Shown here in pieces: positions 1-5,369 of a stretch of 7,709 bases of DNA (within the stretch, counting starts at the first letter, position 1; every line of letters begins with the position of its first letter). A program made the position numbers and the translations under genes. The stretch covers positions 1 to 7,709 of the forward strand of contig JAOUEZ010000058.1 of the NCBI GenBank assembly GCA_029858465.1, given 5' to 3'. The notes under the pieces are model-generated. The model searched no databases. It worked only from the letters and a program-made list of their open reading frames with translations, and was not told the origin of the DNA. This DNA comes from Thermoplasmata archaeon. GTDB taxonomy: Archaea; Thermoplasmatota; Thermoplasmata; UBA10834; DTMW01.

Positions 1-429
1 CACGGCCTTCTATCCACGACCACTCCCGAAGGAAATCCAGAATATCCGTTCGACCTCGCGGAGCTTGCTGCGGCGGCGGGTGCGAACTATGTCGCGAGAT
101 GGACGGTCAGGCACGTCCATGAGCTTGTCAAGGCTTTCGAGAAGGCAATGCAAAAGGAAGGGTTCAGCTTCGTCGAAGCGGTGTCAGGCTGCCCGACTGG
201 GTTCGGCAGGAGGAACAGGATGGGCGACCCCGTTCAGTTGATGGAGTGGCTGAAGAGCATCTCGGTGAAAAGGGAGAAGCTGAAGACCTACGAGCTCGAC
301 CATATGGATGTAAACACCAAGGGATTGATTACGGTAGGAGAATTCGTTGACAGAAACAGGATGTCATTGCTCCAGATATTGAATGCCTATCGCGAAAAGA
401 AAGCTCAGGAGGAGCCCGCAATTGGTTGA
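1..429 (+). CDS. korB: 2-oxoacid:ferredoxin oxidoreductase, beta subunit (C-terminal part)
   Basis: This is the last 142 residues of the thiamine-diphosphate-binding beta subunit of a 2-oxoacid:ferredoxin oxidoreductase; the start lies upstream of the window. The enzyme interconverts a 2-oxoacid plus CoA with an acyl-CoA, CO2 and reduced ferredoxin in the cytoplasm. The visible frame opens with a STTTPEGNPEYPFDL stretch, followed by AGANYVARW and VSGCPTGFGRRN, which are characteristic of the beta subunits of the KorB/2-oxoglutarate type rather than the pyruvate PorB type. The thiamine-diphosphate GDGD region would lie in the missing part. The TGA stop overlaps the start of the gamma subunit gene. 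Substrate assignment to 2-oxoglutarate is inferred from motif resemblance; other 2-oxoacids are possible. The alpha subunit would be expected just upstream. Confidence 0.9.
   Translation, partial: HGLLSTTTPEGNPEYPFDLAELAAAAGANYVARWTVRHVHELVKAFEKAMQKEGFSFVEAVSGCPTGFGRRNRMGDPVQLMEWLKSISVKREKLKTYELDHMDVNTKGLITVGEFVDRNRMSLLQILNAYREKKAQEEPAIG
407..414 (+). promoter_or_regulatory. Shine-Dalgarno site that sets the korC start
   Basis: AGGAGGAG lies inside the end of korB, 7 bases before the TTG at 422. It is a near-perfect match to the archaeal anti-Shine-Dalgarno sequence at the usual distance. It selects the TTG start over the in-frame ATG at 383, which would lie upstream of it. Confidence 0.75.
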
Positions 430-1000
430 CATCAGGTTCGCCGGCTTCGGAGGACAAGGGATAATTCTCATGGGTATCGCCCTCGCGCGAGCGACCGTGC
501 TGTACGATATAGTCAAAGAGGGAGATACCGTCAAACGGAAATTTGCGGCACAGACGCAATCATACGGACCTTCTGCACGAGGGGGCCAATCAAGATGCGA
601 TGTGAGGATATCCGAATCAGAAATCTATTATCCGTTCATCGATGTGCCTGACATTCTTGTCGTCATGTCGGAGCAGGCATACAGGAAATATGCGGGCAGA
701 ATAGAAAAAGCGAGCATGATGATACTCGACAGCGACCTTGTGCGGCAGAACCCGTCGTGCACGGTCGTCAGGATACCTGCCACCAGAATCGCCAAGGAGC
801 AGCTCGAGGCCAGAATAGTTGCAAACATGGTGATGCTCGGCGCGGTCCAGGCAATAACGAACATCGTCTCATGGGATGCTCTCCTGAAATCCACTTTGGA
901 AATGGTGCCCGAGTCGACGCACGAGCTCAATCGCAAAGCTCTTGACAAGGGAAGAGAGTTAGGAAAAGAGGCTGCAGCTACATGCGCATATGGAGGATGA
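422..1000 (+). CDS. korC: 2-oxoacid:ferredoxin oxidoreductase, gamma subunit
   Basis: A 192-residue gamma subunit of the same oxidoreductase as the gene before it (POR/KOR gamma family). It carries the N-terminal glycine-rich GFGGQG (residues 8-13), the family motif QSYGPSARGG (46-55) and then DVRIS...IYYPFID. In the family this subunit helps form the CoA-binding part of the complex. I chose the TTG at 422: an AGGAGGAG Shine-Dalgarno sequence stands 7 bases upstream, the protein then begins MVDIRFAGFGGQG as in relatives, and the overlap with korB is only 8 bases. The ATG at 383 would add 13 residues of basic sequence not expected in the family and a 47-base overlap. The beta and gamma genes are therefore probably translationally coupled. 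The synthetase gene follows after 4 bases. Confidence 0.9.
   Translation: MVDIRFAGFGGQGIILMGIALARATVLYDIVKEGDTVKRKFAAQTQSYGPSARGGQSRCDVRISESEIYYPFIDVPDILVVMSEQAYRKYAGRIEKASMMILDSDLVRQNPSCTVVRIPATRIAKEQLEARIVANMVMLGAVQAITNIVSWDALLKSTLEMVPESTHELNRKALDKGRELGKEAAATCAYGG
992..996 (+). promoter_or_regulatory. Shine-Dalgarno site for acdB
   Basis: GGAGG lies in the last codons of korC, 8 bases before the ATG at 1005. It overlaps the alternative ATG at 990, so 1005 is the better start. Confidence 0.6.
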
Positions 1001-1004
1001 GAGA

Positions 1005-1664
1005 ATGAACAAGATCATCCAGCAAGCACTTTCTGAGGGAAGGAAGCATCTTTCCGAGAACGAGGTGAAGCAGGTGCTGAAGGATTTTGAGATCCCAACG
1101 ACCGACTTCCAATATTTCCACGATCTATCCGAAGTAGATTTTGACAAGCTCAAATTCCCTGTCGCATTGAAGATCTGCTCCCCGAATATCCTCCACAAGA
1201 CGGACGTAGGCGGTGTCGTTCTGAACATCCAGAAAAGGGAAGAATTGACAAAGCATGCGGATCAGATGAAGAATAAATTCCCCGGCGAGGGGCTGCTCGT
1301 AGAGCCGATGTACAAGGGCTTGGTTGAGGTCATCATCGGCCTGATAAATGACGCAACCTTTGGTCTGACGATCATGTTCGGCATCGGAGGCATCTACACG
1401 GAGGTCTACAAGGATGTGACCTTCCGCGTCATCCCGATACAAAGGACGGATGCGGAGGAGATGCTGACGGAGCTTAGGGCATCCCCGATATTGGAGGGGG
1501 CAAGGAAAATCAAGATAGACAAGGAGAAACTGGTCCAAATGATTCTGAAGACATCGGAGTTTGCAAATGCCAACTCCAAGATAATCGATCAGATGGATCT
1601 CAACCCGGTCTTCTTAACGGAGGATAGCGTCAGGGCGGTCGATGCGAAACTGATTCTAAGATAA
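1005..1664 (+). CDS. acdB: ADP-forming acyl-CoA synthetase, beta (ATP-grasp) subunit
   Basis: A 219-residue ATP-grasp subunit of the acetyl-CoA synthetase (ADP-forming) family, which makes ATP from acyl-CoA, ADP and phosphate or runs in reverse. The family signature is clear: ALKICSPNILHKTDVGGV (residues 54-71), LLVEPM (97-102), MFGIGGIYTEVYKDVTFRVIP (124-144) and MDLNP near the C-terminus. By my alignment from memory, the histidine of HKTD (H64) matches the beta-subunit histidine reported to be phosphorylated in this family. The length fits separately encoded archaeal beta subunits of about 230 residues. The alpha (CoA-binding) subunit is not in the window, so it is upstream or elsewhere. 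The tight spacing after korC suggests the acyl-CoA partner is the product or substrate of the oxidoreductase, for example succinyl-CoA. The acyl group is inferred, not seen. An alternative ATG at 990 would add five residues but overlaps the Shine-Dalgarno site. Confidence 0.88.
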   Translation: MNKIIQQALSEGRKHLSENEVKQVLKDFEIPTTDFQYFHDLSEVDFDKLKFPVALKICSPNILHKTDVGGVVLNIQKREELTKHADQMKNKFPGEGLLVEPMYKGLVEVIIGLINDATFGLTIMFGIGGIYTEVYKDVTFRVIPIQRTDAEEMLTELRASPILEGARKIKIDKEKLVQMILKTSEFANANSKIIDQMDLNPVFLTEDSVRAVDAKLILR

Positions 1665-1685
1665 ACGGCATTCTTTTCCGTCAGG

Positions 1686-1692
1686 ATTATAT
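1686..1692 (+). promoter_or_regulatory. Possible TATA box before mptD
   Basis: ATTATAT in the 64-base gap after acdB, 37 bases before the mptD ATG. A start site about 25 bases downstream would leave a leader just long enough for the Shine-Dalgarno site at 1714-1722. It is flanked by a short TCAGG/CCTGA inverted repeat (1681-1685 and 1701-1705). A T-rich run TTCTTTTC at 1671-1678 could end the preceding transcript. Read-through from the kor operon is equally possible. Confidence 0.3.
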
Positions 1693-1713
1693 CTGGATTC
1701 CCTGATTCTTCCT

Positions 1714-1722
1714 AAGGAGGGG
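1714..1722 (+). promoter_or_regulatory. Strong Shine-Dalgarno site for mptD
   Basis: AAGGAGGGG ends 6 bases before the ATG at 1729. It is among the strongest ribosome-binding sites in the window, so mptD is made from a leadered mRNA, unlike purA and topA downstream. Confidence 0.75.
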
Positions 1723-1728
1723 CATCCA

Positions 1729-2115
1729 ATGAGGATTGAAAGAGAGAAAATTGCGGAAGGCTATTTCAAATGCACAGATTCGGAGAGGGCTGCATTTGAG
1801 GCTGGAATAAAGCTCGGAACGGTATATCATCAGTTTGTCGGAACGCCGATCAGCATTGAAAATGTCGAACTGCTCGAGAACGCTATTGCCGAAGGAACGA
1901 AAATTCAACCTTTCGTATACGACGCAGAAGTCCATATTTCTAGGGATGTTCTTCGCAGTAAGAAGAGCGAATTCGATTACATTTCGCTTACCGGCGACAT
2001 GATGAACGTAAGCCTTATCGTTGATTTCAAAGGAGTGAGGGTCTTCGCAAAGATGAAATTCGTCCCCGAGATGAATTATCCTCTGATGTTTATCGAAAAG
2101 GTTGAAAAAAAATAG
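1729..2115 (+). CDS. mptD: Archaeal dihydroneopterin aldolase MptD
   Basis: A 128-residue protein of the archaeal MptD family (formerly DUF372), which cleaves 7,8-dihydroneopterin to 6-hydroxymethyl-7,8-dihydropterin and glycolaldehyde on the way to tetrahydromethanopterin or an archaeal folate. It is unrelated in sequence to bacterial FolB. The family block ERAAFEAGIKLGTVYHQFVGTPIS (residues 19-42) is intact, with E24 and H34 at the positions I recall as conserved, followed by AIAEGTKIQPFVYDAEVHI and the C-terminal MNYPLMFIEKV including Y117. Length matches the family, and the start is fixed by a strong Shine-Dalgarno site. It stands alone between two gaps with no pterin genes next to it, so it may be a single-gene unit. 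It says the host makes a reduced pterin C1 carrier, but not that it is a methanogen. Confidence 0.85.
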   Translation: MRIEREKIAEGYFKCTDSERAAFEAGIKLGTVYHQFVGTPISIENVELLENAIAEGTKIQPFVYDAEVHISRDVLRSKKSEFDYISLTGDMMNVSLIVDFKGVRVFAKMKFVPEMNYPLMFIEKVEKK

Positions 2116-2127
2116 CCCTTCGCGGGC
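2115..2127 (+). terminator. Weak hairpin at the end of mptD
   Basis: GCCC-TTCGC-GGGC forms a 4-base-pair stem starting on the last base of the mptD stop codon, followed by the T-richer TGTTGGTTT. Archaeal termination mostly needs a T run, which is poor here, so this is only a tentative terminator. Confidence 0.2.
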
Positions 2128-2171
2128 CTGTTGGTTTAAGTATTCTGCCACATCTGGCGTACTCGGACATG

Positions 2172-2183
2172 TTTGATATATCT
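2172..2183 (+). promoter_or_regulatory. TATA-like box of the THEP1-trm1 operon
   Basis: TTTGATATATCT matches an archaeal TATA box and is identical over 12 bases to the box before purA (3951-3962). A start site 25-30 bases downstream falls near 2203-2208, right at a possible leaderless ATG (2208) and 84 or more bases before the THEP1 ATG. A second, weaker AT-rich candidate (TTTAAGTA) lies at 2135-2142. Confidence 0.5.
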
Positions 2184-2188
2184 CAAGC

Positions 2189-2204
2189 ACACAACTTCTT
2201 GTGT
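2189..2204. promoter_or_regulatory. Perfect inverted repeat between TATA box and start site: possible operator
   Basis: ACACAA-CTTC-TTGTGT is a perfect 6+4+6 inverted repeat beginning 5 bases after the TATA-like element and ending at the predicted transcription start. A dimeric repressor bound there would block polymerase. It could instead fold as a small hairpin if transcription begins upstream. The regulator is unknown, and a short palindrome can arise by chance. Confidence 0.35.
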
Positions 2205-2207
2205 AAA

Positions 2208-2267
2208 ATGAGAAACAAAATTATAGAACGACCACGATATGGGTTAGCACATCTTTCAATTGCCTGA
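2208..2267 (+). CDS. Possible 19-residue leaderless upstream peptide
   Basis: ATG to TGA encodes MRNKIIERPRYGLAHLSIA, a basic peptide matching nothing I recognise. The ATG stands 36 bases after the first base of the TATA-like box, almost the same geometry as the purA start after its identical box (38 bases). That position would suit a leaderless start. No Shine-Dalgarno site precedes it. The frame ends 24 bases before the THEP1 ATG, so if translated it might set ribosome access to that gene. It is equally possible that the ATG is incidental and this is simply an 84-base 5' leader. Confidence 0.25.
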   Translation: MRNKIIERPRYGLAHLSIA

Positions 2268-2291
2268 GGAGTTCGGGGGAATTACTAAAAA

Positions 2292-2837
2292 ATGCCAAAA
2301 AGCGTAAAGATAGGTATCACCGGCCTTCCTGGGTCCGGAAAGACCCAAGCCCTCAAAAAAGTAGTTGAAATGCTGGAGCTGGAGAGCTACAAGGTGGGGG
2401 GCATGATCACGGAACCCATCCTTGAGAAGAACAGGCGTGTAGGATTCTATGTGGTGAACTGGGAGTCGAAGAACAAAGCGGTTCTGGCACACATGAGTGT
2501 GAAATCGAAATTCATGGTCGGCAAATATGGTGTGGATCTCTCGAGCCTCGATACGATCGGGGTCGAGGCATTGAAGTGCGCATGCCAAGACGCAGATGTC
2601 ATAGTAGTGGATGAAGTTGGCAAGATGGAAGTGGAAAGCGACAGCTTCGTCAAGGCCGTCAAGGACGCGATGGACACCGACAAGCCGATGATCCTGACTC
2701 TACACAAGAAATCGAGAAATCCTCTTCTCCAAGACATCAGAAGAAGAGATGATGTAAGAATTTTAGAGGTCACGCCGATAAACAGAAACCTCCTCCCATA
2801 CAAGATAATCAAGCTGATGAAAGGCGAGTACGTGTGA
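2292..2837 (+). CDS. THEP1-family nucleoside-triphosphatase
   Basis: A 181-residue P-loop NTPase of the THEP1 family (NTPase_1), which hydrolyses nucleoside triphosphates to diphosphates; the cellular role is unsettled. Walker A is GLPGSGKT (residues 11-18), and Walker B is VIVVDEVGKME (103-113) with D107 and E108. The family's DE(V/I)GKME signature, the HKKSRNPLL segment (138-146) and the TPINRNLLP region near the C-terminus are all present. Length is typical, and no signal or membrane segment is seen. The ATG at 2292 gives the normal N-terminus; its ribosome site is poor (GGGGGA at 2275-2280, 11 bases away). The last codons overlap the trm1 start by GTGA, so the two genes are translationally coupled, which could tie this NTPase to tRNA or nucleotide metabolism; that link is inference. 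Confidence 0.87.
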   Translation: MPKSVKIGITGLPGSGKTQALKKVVEMLELESYKVGGMITEPILEKNRRVGFYVVNWESKNKAVLAHMSVKSKFMVGKYGVDLSSLDTIGVEALKCACQDADVIVVDEVGKMEVESDSFVKAVKDAMDTDKPMILTLHKKSRNPLLQDIRRRDDVRILEVTPINRNLLPYKIIKLMKGEYV

Positions 2838-3925
2838 ATGATAAATTCTCCTTGACGATCGTTCAAGAAGGGGACACAAAGCTTATCGTACCAGCTGATC
2901 ACCAGAGCAGCGGCCCGGCCTCCTCGAACATGCCCGTGTTTTACAATCCTCAGATGGAATTCAGCAGGGACATGAGTGTGGCAATCATGTCAAACCTGCT
3001 AGACGACGGCGATTCCTTTTTAGACGGACTAGCTGCTGCAGGAAGCAGAGGTATAAGGATTGCGAAGGAGTGTGGGAAGAAAATCGAATTGCACCTGAAT
3101 GATACGAACACGCTTTCCGTTGAGATATCAAGAAGGAACCTCGATCTCAACGGCATCTCACGAACATCGATAAGCAATAAGGACCTCAGGCTTCTGCTGA
3201 GTGAGGGATCTTATGATTGTGTGGATATAGATCCCTTCGGGACGCCTGCCCCTTTCTTCCCGATGGCAATAAAAGCGGTCAACAAGCAAGGGATATTATG
3301 CGTGACTGCCACTGATACTGGCACAATCTCCGGAATATTCCCGAAAGCGTGCCTCAGAAAATATGGAACTCGGGCTTCTCGAACTCCTTTTGCGCATGAG
3401 ATCGGCGTCAGGAATCTGGTGGGCTTCGTAGCAAGAGAGGCAATCAAGATCAGAAAAGGAATCAGGCCGATAATCTCGTATTATTCTGACCATTACGTGC
3501 GGACATTTGTGAGAATTTTGGATGATAACAAAAACTTCCATGAAAAAATTGGTTATTGCTATTTCGACAAAGAAAATCTCGATAGAAAATATTCGGCAGA
3601 AGATGGGCAAAACGCGATAGGACCGATTTGGATTGTCGAGCTATCCGATTCATCCTTCCTGAGAACCATGAGGATTCCGTCTCACCTCGGCACTGCGGAA
3701 AGGATTGTGTCGCTGATTCAGTCATTGATTGTAGAGACGCGTATCCAGAGACCATTTTTTAACATCGATGAGTTCGCGAGAAAGGCGAAGATCAACCCGC
3801 CGAAAATGGATGCATTGGTAGAGAGGCTAAACCAGGCAGGAACCGCTGCCAGGACTCATTTTGGTCCGAAGACCTTCTGCACGGATCTGCCCATCGAAGA
3901 TGTCATTAGGTCTATGACTCGGTGA
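2834..3925 (+). CDS. trm1: tRNA (guanine-26-N2)-dimethyltransferase Trm1
   Basis: A 363-residue S-adenosylmethionine-dependent enzyme that methylates N2 of G26 at the junction between the D and anticodon stems of tRNA. It has the family's FYNPQMEFSRD (residues 36-46), the SAM-binding DGLAAAGSRGIR (64-75), the catalytic-type DIDPFGTPAP (131-140), TDTGTISG (160-167) and RTPFAHEIGVRN (183-194). A C-terminal substrate domain includes GPIWIVEL. The GTG start at 2834 shares GTGA with the preceding stop; the nearby ATG at 2838 is out of frame. Length is near the archaeal norm. Oddity: the region before GPIWIVEL, where many relatives carry CxxC-type cysteines, reads AEDGQNAIGP, with only one isolated Cys some 25 residues earlier, so no zinc site is apparent. 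The function call is firm. Confidence 0.93.
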   Translation: MNDKFSLTIVQEGDTKLIVPADHQSSGPASSNMPVFYNPQMEFSRDMSVAIMSNLLDDGDSFLDGLAAAGSRGIRIAKECGKKIELHLNDTNTLSVEISRRNLDLNGISRTSISNKDLRLLLSEGSYDCVDIDPFGTPAPFFPMAIKAVNKQGILCVTATDTGTISGIFPKACLRKYGTRASRTPFAHEIGVRNLVGFVAREAIKIRKGIRPIISYYSDHYVRTFVRILDDNKNFHEKIGYCYFDKENLDRKYSAEDGQNAIGPIWIVELSDSSFLRTMRIPSHLGTAERIVSLIQSLIVETRIQRPFFNIDEFARKAKINPPKMDALVERLNQAGTAARTHFGPKTFCTDLPIEDVIRSMTR

Positions 3926-3950
3926 TGATGCACAGGCCGCCATCCGAACT

Positions 3951-3972
3951 TTTGATATATCTATCAATAGAT
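3951..3972 (+). promoter_or_regulatory. purA promoter: TATA-like box with overlapping inverted repeats
   Basis: TTTGATATATCT (3951-3962) repeats the box before the THEP1 gene. It is overlapped by TTGATA-TATC-TATCAA (3952-3967), a perfect 6+4+6 inverted repeat, and by ATCTAT-CA-ATAGAT (3959-3972). A start site 25-32 bases after the box falls at about 3981-3989, which predicts a leaderless mRNA beginning at or just before the ATG at 3989. The repeats could bind a regulator of purine synthesis, but AT-rich TATA regions readily form palindromes. Confidence 0.5.
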
Positions 3973-3988
3973 GGCGTGGACGATCTGT

Positions 3989-5296
3989 ATGTCAACTCTC
4001 GCAATTTTGGGAACTCAATGGGGGGACGAGGGAAAAGGAAAATTGGTTGATTTTCTAGCCGAGCCTGCAAAGGCGGTCGTCCGATTCCAGGGAGGAGACA
4101 ATGCTGGGCACACAGTGAAGATAGGCTCAGAAGAATTCAAGCTGCACCTGCTGCCTTCCGGCATTCTGAGGAAGGGAAAGCTGGCGATTATCGGCAACGG
4201 AGTGATAATCAATCCCAAAGTCCTGATTAACGAAATCGACGGATTGGCCAAGAGAGGCATCGATTGCTCATCTCTCAGGATAAGCGACCGCGCCAATCTC
4301 ATAATGCCATATCATGTGATGCTCGACGGCGCCGAGGAGCGCCTCAAGGCGGGCAAGCAGGTCGGCACGACCGGAAGAGGCATTGGGCCGTGCTATTCGG
4401 ACAAGGTCGCCAGGATAGGCATAAGAATGTGCGACCTCATCGATGAGAAGGTGCTCAAGGAGAAACTGTCCTTCATAGTAGATCTGAAGAAGCGGATGCT
4501 GAGAGCTTATGACATGGACGAAGGCCTTGATTGCGATTCAATAGTTCGCGAATATCTGGAATACGGGAACCGCCTGAGAGAATATGTGACGGACACGGCA
4601 GTTCTTCTTGAAAAGCTGCTCAAGAAAGACAGCAAGATACTCTTCGAAGGAGCCCAGGGAGCGTTACTGGACGTCGATTTCGGCACATATCCGTACGTCA
4701 CATCCTCCAACACAATCGGAGGAAATATCGCGACCGGGTCAGGCTTTCCGCCGAAACAGATCGACAGGATACTGGGGATTGCAAAAGGATACACCACAAG
4801 GGTAGGCGCAGGACCTTTCCCGACCGAGCTGCCTGAAAGCGAGAGCATGGAGCTCGCGAAGGCGGGCGGAGAGTTCGGCACGACGACCGGCAGGATGAGG
4901 AGATGCGGCTGGCTTGACCTCGTGGTCGTCTCTCATTCGATCAGACTTTCCGGGATAGATACGCTCGCCCTGACGAAGATGGACGTGCTCGGCAAGATAG
5001 ACAAGATCAAAATTTGCGATCATTACATCCTTGACGGAAAGAAGACAAGTGCTTTTCCCGCATCATTGGAGCAATTGTCGAAATGCGAACCGGTCTACAA
5101 GAGCTTCGGTTCATGGGGAGAGTTGTCAGATTCGGAAATCGAGAAGATGAAGAAGAGAGGCAGGGCGGCACTGCCCGTCGAGATCAAGAAATATTTGGAG
5201 CATATCGAGAAGATATTGAGAATACCTGTTTCCGCAATAGGATTGGGGAAGGAGCGGGACAGGACGGTAATTCTAAGGAATATCTGGCCAAAGTAG
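3989..5296 (+). CDS. purA: Adenylosuccinate synthetase
   Basis: A 435-residue PurA that joins IMP and aspartate using GTP, the committed step to AMP. The N-terminal MSTLAILGTQWGDEGKGKLVDF includes the P-loop-like GDEGKGK. D13 and H41 (in GGDNAGHT, 36-42) match the two catalytic residues of the E. coli enzyme. Further along are VGTTGRGIGPCYSDK, LFEGAQGALLDVDFGTYPYVTSSNT, the PFPTEL and FGTTTGRMRRCGW loops, and the guanine-recognition LTKMDV. I chose ATG 3989 over ATG 3971: the latter adds MAWTIC, which has no counterpart in relatives, and begins only about 10 bases after the TATA box, so it would lie upstream of the likely transcript start. No Shine-Dalgarno site precedes either, consistent with leaderless translation. 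Length and motifs are complete. No other purine gene lies next to it. Confidence 0.95.
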   Translation: MSTLAILGTQWGDEGKGKLVDFLAEPAKAVVRFQGGDNAGHTVKIGSEEFKLHLLPSGILRKGKLAIIGNGVIINPKVLINEIDGLAKRGIDCSSLRISDRANLIMPYHVMLDGAEERLKAGKQVGTTGRGIGPCYSDKVARIGIRMCDLIDEKVLKEKLSFIVDLKKRMLRAYDMDEGLDCDSIVREYLEYGNRLREYVTDTAVLLEKLLKKDSKILFEGAQGALLDVDFGTYPYVTSSNTIGGNIATGSGFPPKQIDRILGIAKGYTTRVGAGPFPTELPESESMELAKAGGEFGTTTGRMRRCGWLDLVVVSHSIRLSGIDTLALTKMDVLGKIDKIKICDHYILDGKKTSAFPASLEQLSKCEPVYKSFGSWGELSDSEIEKMKKRGRAALPVEIKKYLEHIEKILRIPVSAIGLGKERDRTVILRNIWPK

Positions 5297-5338
5297 CATC
5301 AGGCATGTTGACAACGCTATAAGGCGTCCGCATCAATG

Positions 5339-5345
5339 TTAAATA
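5339..5345 (+). promoter_or_regulatory. TATA-like box of topA
   Basis: TTAAATA is centred 28 bases before the topA ATG at 5370, with no Shine-Dalgarno site in between. This predicts a leaderless topA mRNA, separate from purA. A short ACGC/GCGT inverted repeat (5314-5327) lies upstream and is probably incidental. Confidence 0.5.
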
Positions 5346-5369
5346 GACGGCCTCGCATGAAACCGGCGA

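Noticed and set aside
1681..1705. TCAGG...CCTGA inverted repeat with repeated GGATT before mptD as an operator
   Set aside because: The arms are only 5 bases with a 15-base spacer, which is expected by chance; it is mentioned only under the promoter.
1687..2190. A 167-codon open frame on the minus strand opposite mptD
   Set aside because: It is the mirror of a well-supported gene with intact MptD motifs, has no recognisable domain and no ribosome site; it is a codon-bias shadow.
3922..3928. GTGATGA resembling the C box of an archaeal C/D guide RNA just after trm1
   Set aside because: No D box (CTGA) follows at a suitable distance before purA, and the match overlaps the trm1 stop codon.
5314..5327. 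ACGC-TATAAG-GCGT inverted repeat between purA and topA
   Set aside because: The stem is only 4 base pairs, has no T run after it and lies outside the TATA-to-start interval; too weak to call a terminator or operator.
5357..5359. ATG at 5357 as an alternative topA start
   Set aside because: It is in a different reading frame from TopA; the ATG at 5370 gives the normal N-terminus and suits the TATA spacing.
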